A stretch of 7,747 bases of DNA from Spirochaeta sp. Lineage in GTDB: Bacteria; Spirochaetota; Spirochaetia; DSM-27196; Alkalispirochaetaceae. The notes under the pieces were generated by a model that searched no databases, was not told where the DNA came from, and was given only the letters and a program-made list of their open reading frames with translations. The translations under genes and the position numbers were made by a program. The DNA is taken from NCBI GenBank assembly GCA_007117185.1, contig SKHA01000118.1, forward strand, positions 1 to 7,747, read 5' to 3'. This document shows, piece by piece, positions 1 through 5,572 of the stretch; the first letter of the stretch is position 1, and each line of letters begins with the position of its first letter.

Positions 1-471
1 AGATTTCTGACTGTTGGTCTGGTTGTGTGTACGGTTATTGCCCTCGCCGGGTGTGACCTGTTTGGCGGCGACGCCCCGGAGCTCCAGGTAATTGCCCCGG
101 CAGAAGCGGGAGGTGAAGCGGCCGATCAGGGACACCAGAATGTGATAAATTTCGGCAAACCCGCAGCCGCCGCTACTGTGGATATTGTCTTCAGGATTCT
201 CAACACCGGCAAAGCGGACCTGGTGCTGGAGGCAGCTGCGCCGCACTACGTTGAAATAGCTGAACAGAACGAAACGGAAAAGCCGTTCTCGGTACAAAGT
301 GGAGCGTCAACCAACTCCATCGCCCCGGGAGCAGAGGTGACGGTGACGATCCGCTTCACCGGCCAGAATACCAGTACCCGCTATACGGCGAGACTGCGGA
401 TCCCGAGCAACGACGAAGAACATCCGGACTACTTCCTGAATCTGGAGGGAAACGGATCCCTGGTTGATTAA
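1..471 (+). CDS. Lipoprotein with HYDIN-like (choice-of-anchor D) Ig-type domain, 5' end cut by window
   Basis: The frame is open from base 1, so the true start lies a little upstream of the window. The first visible residues (RFLTVGLVVCTVIALAGC) are the hydrophobic core of a lipoprotein signal peptide ending in an LAGC lipobox, with the lipidated Cys encoded at 52-54. The mature protein is about 139 residues. After a short Gly/Glu-rich linker, the rest matches the general pattern of HYDIN/ASPM-like or choice-of-anchor D beta-sandwich domains: INFG, then FRILNTG, a core with IAPG, an IRFTG strand, LRIPSND and a closing LEGNG. Such domains are usually surface or periplasmic and bind partners or form scaffolds; no enzymatic residues are evident. 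Asp follows the lipid Cys, an inner-membrane retention signal in E. coli that cannot be assumed to apply here. The gene ends in TAA immediately followed by an in-frame TAG. A GTG at 25 could be mistaken for the start, but it would cut the signal peptide. Confidence 0.85.
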   Translation, partial: RFLTVGLVVCTVIALAGCDLFGGDAPELQVIAPAEAGGEAADQGHQNVINFGKPAAAATVDIVFRILNTGKADLVLEAAAPHYVEIAEQNETEKPFSVQSGASTNSIAPGAEVTVTIRFTGQNTSTRYTARLRIPSNDEEHPDYFLNLEGNGSLVD

Positions 472-494
472 TAGAAAATATTAGGTTGGAACTG

Positions 495-526
495 TTGGAG
501 TTAATGTGTTAGATTATACCTATAAT
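495..526 (+). promoter_or_regulatory. Possible promoter with perfect -10 box
   Basis: A perfect TATAAT lies at 521-526 in an AT-rich island that contrasts with the GC-rich surroundings. The nearest -35-like hexamer, TTGGAG at 495-500, sits 20 bases away, longer than the ideal 17. The -10 box is also the right arm of an inverted repeat, ATTATA-CC-TATAAT (513-526), so a -10 hexamer exists on both strands. I found no -35 partner on the minus strand. Transcription on the plus strand would start near 533 and run into the hairpin-rich segment before the convergent MFS gene. Confidence 0.4.
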
Positions 527-532
527 GACACA

Positions 533-718
533 GAGGTTCGTTTTTAAGCGATATCATCTCACCGGCGATTCCTGGCCACTGGTTGCGGCGTACCTTCACG
601 GTACGCCGGTGTACCGCCGCTCCCAGATCGCAAAGAACGCCGACCTTGCGGCGCCGGGAGCACCGCCAGCCCCGGCAGCACAGAACACCCCGAAATCACA
701 TAACCAGGCCCGTAACAG
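533..718 (+). ncRNA. Candidate structured RNA or hairpin-rich intergenic element (unrecognised)
   Basis: This stretch holds more self-complementarity than the rest of the window. A perfect 9-base-pair hairpin occupies 586-608 (CGGCGTACC, loop TTCAC, GGTACGCCG). Its right arm can instead pair upstream: CACCGGCG at 560-567 matches CGCCGGTG at 604-611. A second helix pairs GCTCCC (619-624) with GGGAGC (656-661), with an inner stem CGCAA (629-633)/TTGCG (646-650). A third option pairs GCCGGG (653-658) with CCCGGC (671-676), competing with the second. None is followed by a T-run, so they are not standard intrinsic terminators. I do not recognise 6S, tmRNA, SRP or RNase P signatures. The alternative is simply the 3' untranslated region of the convergent MFS gene. 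The boundaries are guesses: predicted transcription start to just short of the MFS stop codon. Confidence 0.25.
586..608. repeat. Perfect inverted repeat (9-bp stem, 5-base loop)
   Basis: CGGCGTACC at 586-594 and GGTACGCCG at 600-608 are exact reverse complements around TTCAC. There is no T-run after it on either strand, so an intrinsic terminator is unlikely. It lies about 115 bases beyond the stop codon of the minus-strand MFS gene and could stabilise the 3' end of that mRNA or form part of a plus-strand RNA. Confidence 0.85.
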
Positions 719-722
719 TCTG

Positions 723-2927
723 CTATTCTGCTGTGTGGACTGACCGGTTGCCATCCAGTGCGCACAGGAGGGTCAGCGCGCTGGCCTCTACCAGTGCTTC
801 CGGGTGGCTGCAGATCACCGTACTGAGTTCCTTGACCAGGGGTTGCTCCCCAGGCAACTGAGCAACGATCCGGGCCACGTCGATGATGTTGGAGGCCGCG
901 GCGGTGGCAGGAAAACGCCCCCGGGCGCGCCGCATCTGAACGGCAACAAAGCGGCTCCGTGGCACCGGGCCTTCCCGCAGCGCCGCCTCCAGCTCCCGGG
1001 ACTGCACCACCCCCCGGGCAAGAGCTACCGCAATCTGCCGACGCACCCCGCCAACCGGCACCGCCGGCAGCTGCAGGTACGCCCGGGTCACCACCCCCGG
1101 GAGCACCAGAGACGCTCCACGGCAGGTCAACGCCGACAGAAGCCCTGCGGCGCTGCGGTAATCCTCCAGCGGCGTCTCCTGCAGCAACTGCAGCAGTACC
1201 GTCTGCCCGGCGGGCCCACCCAGATGACCCAGGGCGTGAATCACCGCATCCCGAAGCTCCCGGGACCCCTCGGGCACCCCCGCCAAAAGCGTCGTCAGCC
1301 GCGCCGCCGCCTCCTCGTCGGAAATCACCCCGGGCAGCAACGCCAGCGCGTGCAGCGCGGCGATCCGCTCGGTACTCATCGGATTCTGCGCGTGGTCCCA
1401 GAGTATCGGCGCGGCTTCCACCACCCCAAGGCGCCCCAGCGCCCGCACCGCCTCGTCCCGCACCACCGGGTCGGCGTCGTCAAGGCGGGCCACTATCTCC
1501 CGGGTGGCGATGTCGGCGGATCCGGGTTCGCTGGTACGCAGCGTGCGCTGAACCTGCTCCGCCGCCGTTCCGGAGGCCAGCACGTTCACGTTCACCATCG
1601 CCCGGAAGACCCCCGGGTTGGCGATGCGGCTCATCACGTACCCCAGGGATCGTCCCTGGGGTTCACGGACCCGCAGGATCAGCAGCGCCGCCGGGACAAG
1701 CAACACCAGCGATCCCAGCAGCACCACCTCCAGAGGCCGCCACCCCGCCGCCACCATCGCCGACCCCGCCAGCCCCTCCTGAATCACCCCACCGGCGTAA
1801 GAACCGAGAGCCGCAGAGAGGCCGAAGACGGTCCAGAACCACGAGAGAAAGGAGATGCGGTTCCGCCGCGGCGCCAGCGCCAGGTTCAACTGCTGAATTC
1901 CCTCCCAGAACGCCGGCGAAAGCAGCCCCGCTGCCACCGCCATGATCGGTACCAACACGGGGTAGTTTGTCGGGGTCATGAAGAAGTAGCCCGTCCAGGT
2001 CAGGGGAAAGAGCAGCCCCATCACCACGATGGCCCGCCGCCCCAGGCGATCCATCATCAGCCCCCAGGAGGGGGCAACCATCACCACCACCAGCTGGGAG
2101 AGGACGAACTGGATCCCCAGCCAGATCGCCGGGGCGCCGATCTCGCCGCTACCGGTGAGAAAGGGTGGCAGGAACGGCCCCACCATGTTGATCGCCACCA
2201 GCGCTACCGAGAGCCCGGTGAGAAAGCGCCGGAAGTCGCGGTGTTGAAGGGGCTCCCACAGATCCCGGGCGTCGAAGGGAACACGATCCTGCGGGGGCTC
2301 CTCCATGGGCAGGTGCATCAGTACGTCCATCACCCCGCCGATCCCCCCGATCAGGAAGACCACCCCGAAGACGTTGAAGATCAGGTGCGCCGGGGCCAGG
2401 TCAATTGCCACCGTCACCAGCAGGAACCAGGTGACGTTCACCAGGTTGACCACCGCCGAACGGCGCCCGAAGAAGGTTGAGCGGATCTGCTCCGGCAGGA
2501 GATCTGCCATCCAGCTCCACCAGGCGGGGCCGGCGATGCTGCCGAGGATCCAGCTCACCACCATGCCTACACTGATCACCACCAGCGCCTGCTGGCGATC
2601 AGCGCCAGCGGCGACGGAGAAGCTCACCCAGGCCAGCAGAAATCCGTTGAGACGGTGAATCACCGTCATGGTGATCCAGAACCCCTTGCGTCGCCGCAGC
2701 AGCGGGGCGATCACCGGCGCCAGCATGTGAAAGACCGCTGCGCCGGAAATGAGCCCCACCAGCGTTCCCAGTACCGCCGGCGATCCCGCCAGGTAGTTGG
2801 CGATGAAGACGTTGAAGATCGGCTGAGGCGAACAGACCATGAACCAGAGGCCGAAGAACGCGGCACTGCTGTAGGAGAGGCGGGTCAGGCGTTGCAGGTC
2901 AGGCTCGGGGTGCGAATCAACGGTCAT
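723..2927 (-). CDS. MFS-type membrane transporter with C-terminal HEAT-repeat domain
   Basis: Predicted inner-membrane secondary transporter of 734 residues; substrate not recognisable. Residues about 20-420 form a run of hydrophobic helices consistent with a 12-helix MFS fold. Family landmarks are GPAWWSWMADLLPEQ followed by RSTFFGRR (133-156), the loop after helix 4, and GLMMDRLGRR (289-298), the MFS loop 8-9 signature. From about 470 the protein becomes soluble and helical: HEAT-like repeats are visible at about 474-508 (LDDADPVVRDEAVRALGRLG), 516-545 and 556-583, followed by further helical sequence to the end. Typical MFS proteins are 400-450 residues, so the tail of roughly 280 residues is a true extension, probably a cytoplasmic protein-interaction or regulatory module. 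The ATG is preceded by AGGAG only 2 bases away, unusually close; no better in-frame start is evident. It diverges from the ABC operon. No intrinsic terminator was seen after the TAG stop. Confidence 0.85.
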   Translation of the reverse strand: MTVDSHPEPDLQRLTRLSYSSAAFFGLWFMVCSPQPIFNVFIANYLAGSPAVLGTLVGLISGAAVFHMLAPVIAPLLRRRKGFWITMTVIHRLNGFLLAWVSFSVAAGADRQQALVVISVGMVVSWILGSIAGPAWWSWMADLLPEQIRSTFFGRRSAVVNLVNVTWFLLVTVAIDLAPAHLIFNVFGVVFLIGGIGGVMDVLMHLPMEEPPQDRVPFDARDLWEPLQHRDFRRFLTGLSVALVAINMVGPFLPPFLTGSGEIGAPAIWLGIQFVLSQLVVVMVAPSWGLMMDRLGRRAIVVMGLLFPLTWTGYFFMTPTNYPVLVPIMAVAAGLLSPAFWEGIQQLNLALAPRRNRISFLSWFWTVFGLSAALGSYAGGVIQEGLAGSAMVAAGWRPLEVVLLGSLVLLVPAALLILRVREPQGRSLGYVMSRIANPGVFRAMVNVNVLASGTAAEQVQRTLRTSEPGSADIATREIVARLDDADPVVRDEAVRALGRLGVVEAAPILWDHAQNPMSTERIAALHALALLPGVISDEEAAARLTTLLAGVPEGSRELRDAVIHALGHLGGPAGQTVLLQLLQETPLEDYRSAAGLLSALTCRGASLVLPGVVTRAYLQLPAVPVGGVRRQIAVALARGVVQSRELEAALREGPVPRSRFVAVQMRRARGRFPATAAASNIIDVARIVAQLPGEQPLVKELSTVICSHPEALVEASALTLLCALDGNRSVHTAE

Positions 2928-2944
2928 AACTCCTGCATTGAATC

Positions 2945-2972
2945 GAGTATCCGCAGGTATCGCAAGTATAAC
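2945..2972 (-). repeat. Three phased ATAC repeats, possible operator
   Basis: On the minus strand the segment reads ATACTTGCG, then ATACCTGCG, then GATACTCG: three ATAC cores spaced 9 and 10 bases apart, about one helical turn. The first copy overlaps the predicted -10 of the MFS-HEAT gene and the others lie around its expected transcription start, while all sit immediately upstream of the ABC operon -35. Same-face spacing of short direct repeats is typical of a regulator-binding site. The repeats are short, so chance is possible. Confidence 0.35.
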
Positions 2973-2993
2973 TTGACCGCCGGGGTCACTTTA
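2965..2993 (-). promoter_or_regulatory. Possible promoter of the MFS-HEAT gene
   Basis: Read on the minus strand, TATACT (plus 2965-2970) matches five of six -10 consensus positions and lies 37 bases upstream of the ATG. The hexamer 17 bases further up (TAAAGT, plus 2988-2993) is a poor -35, so the promoter may be weak or activator-dependent. It abuts the -35 of the divergent ABC promoter, so RNA polymerase could probably occupy only one at a time. Confidence 0.35.
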
Positions 2994-3001
2994 CCTACCA
3001 T
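2973..3001 (+). promoter_or_regulatory. Promoter of the ABC uptake operon
   Basis: TTGACC at 2973-2978 (five of six to the -35 consensus) and TACCAT at 2996-3001 (four of six to the -10 consensus) are separated by exactly 17 bases, the optimal spacing. Transcription would begin near 3008, leaving a leader of about 28 bases that carries the ribosome-binding site AGGGGG (3025-3030) before the ATG at 3036. Confidence 0.55.
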
Positions 3002-3035
3002 ATGGCGATCTTTGAATTCCAAAAAGGGGGATATC

Positions 3036-3905
3036 ATGGTACGAAAGGTTACCGCGCTGGCGGTATTGTTGAGTTTGGCTCTGGCCCTGCCGGTTTTTGC
3101 CGGTGGTCGTCCCGAAGCGCCGGCGCCATCTGCCGAAGAAACCGCCTCTCTGGAGCGCACGCCCCAGGACCCGCGGCTGATCCGCCCGGGGCAGCTGACG
3201 GTAGGAACCGGCACCCCGGTGTACCCACCGTGGATGCTCAACGATGACCCTGCCAGCGGCGAGGGTTTCGAAAACGCGATGATTTACGAGCTGGCGGCAG
3301 AACTCGGGTTCAGCCGTGATCAGGTTGTGTGGAACCGGGACCTCACCTGGGATCAGACGATCGCCCCGGGCCCCAAGCCCTTCGACTTTTCCATTCGGCA
3401 GATATCCGTTACCGCCGAGCGGCAGCAGATCCTGGACTTCTCCATGGTCTACTTCCAGCCGGACAAAGCGGTCATCGCCCTGCCGGGCAGCCCGGTGATT
3501 GGCGCTACCAGCTTTGCGGCGTTGCGCAACGCCCGGTGGGGAGCAACCATCGGCACCACCGACCTGGACTACCTGGAAAACATCCTGGGAATCCGGAACG
3601 TGCAGGTCTTTGACGACCAGGCGGGAACGTTCCAGGCGATGCAGGGCGGCCTGATCGACGCTACCGTGGCGGCGCTGCCCACCGCACTCTTCGTGACCGC
3701 CGTACAGGTGCCGGAAACGCAGATCGTCGCTATTCTGCCGCCGGACCCCAACGACCGCGGCCACGGCCTGCTCTTTGAGAAGGATAACACCCTGGTTGAG
3801 TGGATCGACGAGGGGCTCGAGGCGATCATCCAACGCGGCGTCATCGACGAGCTGACTCGCCGATATCTGCTGCCCAGCGAGGCGATCCCGGAGATCAACA
3901 GGTGA
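3036..3905 (+). CDS. Periplasmic substrate-binding protein, polar amino acid ABC transporter family (SBP family 3)
   Basis: A 289-residue receptor that captures a small ligand in the periplasm and delivers it to the downstream permease. The ATG at 3036 is chosen because AGGGGG lies 5 bases upstream and because it begins a clean signal peptide (VRK, hydrophobic stretch, VFA then GG), with predicted signal peptidase I cleavage after residue 22. The frame is open further upstream, but that part has no signal-peptide sense. A Pro/Ala/Glu-rich linker precedes the two-lobed domain from about residue 50. Family hallmarks are GFENAMIYELAAELGF (77-92) and FDFSIRQISVTAERQQ then ILDFS (117-136), with Arg129 at the position that grips the ligand carboxylate in HisJ-like proteins. 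At the position of the usual ligand-binding Asp (pattern VDLPTA) this protein has Ala213 (AALPTA), so the ligand may be unusual. Its TGA overlaps the GTG start of the permease. Confidence 0.88.
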   Translation: MVRKVTALAVLLSLALALPVFAGGRPEAPAPSAEETASLERTPQDPRLIRPGQLTVGTGTPVYPPWMLNDDPASGEGFENAMIYELAAELGFSRDQVVWNRDLTWDQTIAPGPKPFDFSIRQISVTAERQQILDFSMVYFQPDKAVIALPGSPVIGATSFAALRNARWGATIGTTDLDYLENILGIRNVQVFDDQAGTFQAMQGGLIDATVAALPTALFVTAVQVPETQIVAILPPDPNDRGHGLLFEKDNTLVEWIDEGLEAIIQRGVIDELTRRYLLPSEAIPEINR

Positions 3906-4756
3906 GCTCCAGCCCCGAAACGCGCGTGCCGGCCCCGCCGGCACGACGCACCTTGAGTTTTCGTGAACGCTATGTGCCCTTTCTCATCAGCTTTGCCAGT
4001 GTTGCCGTGGTCTTCGGGCTTCTGGCGCGGCTGGTAACCAGCGCACAGCAGTGGCCGCGAATCAAGCTCCAGTTTTTCAACGCTGACGCCATTCGGGCGT
4101 CCTTTCCCCTGGTCTTCCGGGGGTTTCTGACCAACATGAGCGTCTGGGTGATCGCTCTGTTCGCCATCGCCGGTTGGGCGCTGATGCTGGCGATCTTCCG
4201 CTCCCTCAGCGGTCCCCTGCTGGCGCCGCTGAAGGTGTTCGCCATTCTCTACATCGACCTTCTCAGGGGTATTCCCTCGCTGCTGCTGGTCCTGCTCTTC
4301 GGATTCGGCGTACCTGCCCTCCAGATCCCGGGGTTGCCCCGGACGGGGCTCTTCTGGGGCGGCGTGGCGATGGTCCTGGGATACTCCGCCTACGCGGCGG
4401 AGGTGTACCGATCCGGAATGGAGGCGGTTCACGACGGTCAGCGCGCCGCCGCCAAGGCGCTGGGGCTCTCCCAGTGGCAGACCCTGCGTTTTGCCATCGT
4501 GCCCCAGGCGGTCCGGAACGTCCTGCCGGCGCTGCTTAACCTGGCGGTGGCGCTGCAGAAGGACGTGGCCCTGCTCAGCGTGATCGGCGTGCGCGACGCG
4601 GTGCGGGAAGCGCAGATCTACACCGCCCGGACGTTCAACTACTCTTCCCTCATCGCCGCGGCGATGCTCTTTCTGGCGGCAACGATCCCGATGGCCCGGT
4701 TCACCGATTACGTTGCCCGGAAAGACCAGGAACGGCGCTTTCAGAGGACAGTATGA
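3902..4756 (+). CDS. ABC transporter permease, polar amino acid type (HisM/GltK-like)
   Basis: Inner-membrane permease, 284 residues from a GTG start. This start is preferred because GTGA overlaps the stop of the binding protein by 4 bases and GGAG (3890-3893) lies 8 bases upstream; the frame is open further up but reads as a shadow of the previous gene. After a polar Pro-rich N-terminus, hydrophobic helices appear at about 26-48, 80-100, 108-137, 149-168, 210-230 and 250-266. IDLLRGIPSLLLVLLFGFG (118-136) matches the RGTP-type region of this family. The EAA loop, which docks onto the ATPase, is clear at about 167-210, with AAAKALGLSQWQ, Gly188 and IVPQAVRNVLP. Only one permease gene is present, so the membrane channel is probably a homodimer. 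ATGA overlap with the ATPase gene implies tightly coupled translation. Substrate cannot be told from this subunit. Confidence 0.9.
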   Translation: MSSSPETRVPAPPARRTLSFRERYVPFLISFASVAVVFGLLARLVTSAQQWPRIKLQFFNADAIRASFPLVFRGFLTNMSVWVIALFAIAGWALMLAIFRSLSGPLLAPLKVFAILYIDLLRGIPSLLLVLLFGFGVPALQIPGLPRTGLFWGGVAMVLGYSAYAAEVYRSGMEAVHDGQRAAAKALGLSQWQTLRFAIVPQAVRNVLPALLNLAVALQKDVALLSVIGVRDAVREAQIYTARTFNYSSLIAAAMLFLAATIPMARFTDYVARKDQERRFQRTV

Positions 4757-5499
4757 TGAAGCGAATCCGGATAGAAAACCTTACCAAGTACTACGGAGAC
4801 AACCTGGTCCTGGACGCCATCGACCTTGAGGTGGAAGAGCATGAGGTGGTCTGCCTCATCGGTGCCTCCGGCTCCGGCAAGTCCACCCTGCTGCGCTGCG
4901 TGAACAAGCTGGTTCCCTACGACCACGGACGGATCCTGCTGGACGATATCTCCATCGACGACGAGCGGTTCAACACCACCGAGCTGTACAAGCGGGTGGG
5001 GATCGTCTTTCAGGCGTACAACCTCTTTCCGCACATGAACGTGCTGGACAACATCACCCTGGCACCACGGCGGGTTCACCGCACCAGCCGCGCCGAGAGC
5101 GAAGCCCGGGCGCTGGAGCTGCTGGACATGTTCGGGATGAACGGGTACGCCCACTCCTACCCGGAACGCCTCTCCGGCGGTCAGCAGCAGCGGGTGGCGA
5201 TCATCCGCGCCCTGGCGACCAACCCTGAGGTGCTGATGCTGGACGAGGTGACCGCCGCGCTGGACCCGGAGCTGATCGGTGGTGTCCTGAAGATCATCAA
5301 GGATCTGAAGACCCAGGGGATGACGATGATGATCGTGACCCACGAGATGGGCTTTGCCCGGGATGTGGCCGACCGGGTCTGTTTTCTCGAGGGCGGGCGC
5401 ATCCTGGAGGAAGGGCTGCCGCAGAAGATCCTGGCGCACCCGGAGAACCCCCGAACGCGGCAGTTTCTGCAGCGTATCATCGAGGCGGGCAGGCTCTAA
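4753..5499 (+). CDS. ABC transporter ATP-binding protein, polar amino acid type (GlnQ/HisP-like)
   Basis: Cytoplasmic ATPase that powers the importer, 248 residues, the usual length for GlnQ/HisP proteins. All nucleotide-binding motifs are intact: Walker A GASGSGKST (37-45), Q-loop Gln87 in VFQAYNLFPHMNV, signature LSGGQQQR (140-147), Walker B VLMLDE (160-165) with catalytic Glu165, D-loop around ALDP (169-172) and switch His197 in VTHEMG. Walker B is followed by VTAALDP rather than the commoner PTSALDP, a mild variant. The first ATG (4753) overlaps the permease TGA; a second ATG follows directly at 4756. GAGG at 4744-4747 serves either one, with 5 or 8 bases of spacing, so the start is uncertain by one residue. 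The stop codon lies inside a 15-base tandem duplication that gives a second in-frame TAA five codons later. Confidence 0.93.
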   Translation: MMKRIRIENLTKYYGDNLVLDAIDLEVEEHEVVCLIGASGSGKSTLLRCVNKLVPYDHGRILLDDISIDDERFNTTELYKRVGIVFQAYNLFPHMNVLDNITLAPRRVHRTSRAESEARALELLDMFGMNGYAHSYPERLSGGQQQRVAIIRALATNPEVLMLDEVTAALDPELIGGVLKIIKDLKTQGMTMMIVTHEMGFARDVADRVCFLEGGRILEEGLPQKILAHPENPRTRQFLQRIIEAGRL

Positions 5500-5518
5500 G
5501 AACGCAGGCTCTAAGAAT
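5489..5518 (+). repeat. 15-base tandem duplication across the ATPase stop codon
   Basis: The 14 bases GCAGGCTCTAAGAA occur at 5489-5502 and again, identically, at 5504-5517; with the intervening base the period is 15 (third-codon-compatible). The first copy contains the final Arg-Leu-stop of the ATPase and the second repeats Arg-Leu-stop in frame, so readthrough of the first TAA would add only Glu-Arg-Arg-Leu. The near-identity of the copies suggests a recent slippage or duplication event. Confidence 0.92.
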
Positions 5519-5536
5519 ATGTATATGCAATAACTC

Positions 5537-5566
5537 TTGACGCCAAGGGTGTCGGGGCGGTAGGGT
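5537..5566 (+). promoter_or_regulatory. Weak promoter candidate and small hairpin before the HD-GYP gene
   Basis: TTGACG at 5537-5542 is a good -35 match, but the best -10 at the right distance is TAGGGT (5561-5566, spacer 18), matching only three of six positions. A small hairpin, GACGCC/GGTGTC with an AAG loop and one G-T pair, covers 5539-5553. It has no T-run, so the ABC operon is not obviously terminated here and the HD-GYP gene could be read from the operon promoter. Confidence 0.2.
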
Positions 5567-5572
5567 TGAGCG

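Noticed and set aside
586..608. Hairpin as intrinsic terminator of the MFS-HEAT gene
   Set aside because: No T-run follows on the minus strand, and the hairpin lies more than 100 bases beyond the stop codon.
525..743. Plus-strand open frame of 72 codons in the intergenic region
   Set aside because: Its ATG overlaps the -10 box, so it would lie upstream of the transcript start; it has no ribosome-binding site, a low-complexity Pro/Ala composition and runs into the convergent MFS gene.
804..2480. Plus-strand open frame of 558 codons opposite the MFS-HEAT gene, and another of 328 codons at 959-1945
   Set aside because: Both are rich in Arg, Pro, His and Gln with no hydrophobic core or motif, as expected for antisense shadows of a GC-rich gene whose own translation shows clear MFS and HEAT features.
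2655..3035. N-terminal extension of the binding protein from an upstream start
   Set aside because: The extension is polar, crosses the divergent promoter and the MFS gene, and would bury the signal peptide; the ATG at 3036 has a good ribosome-binding site.
2991..3944. Minus-strand open frame of 317 codons opposite the binding-protein gene
   Set aside because: No signal peptide or domain; the plus strand holds a coherent receptor with promoter, ribosome-binding site and signal peptide.
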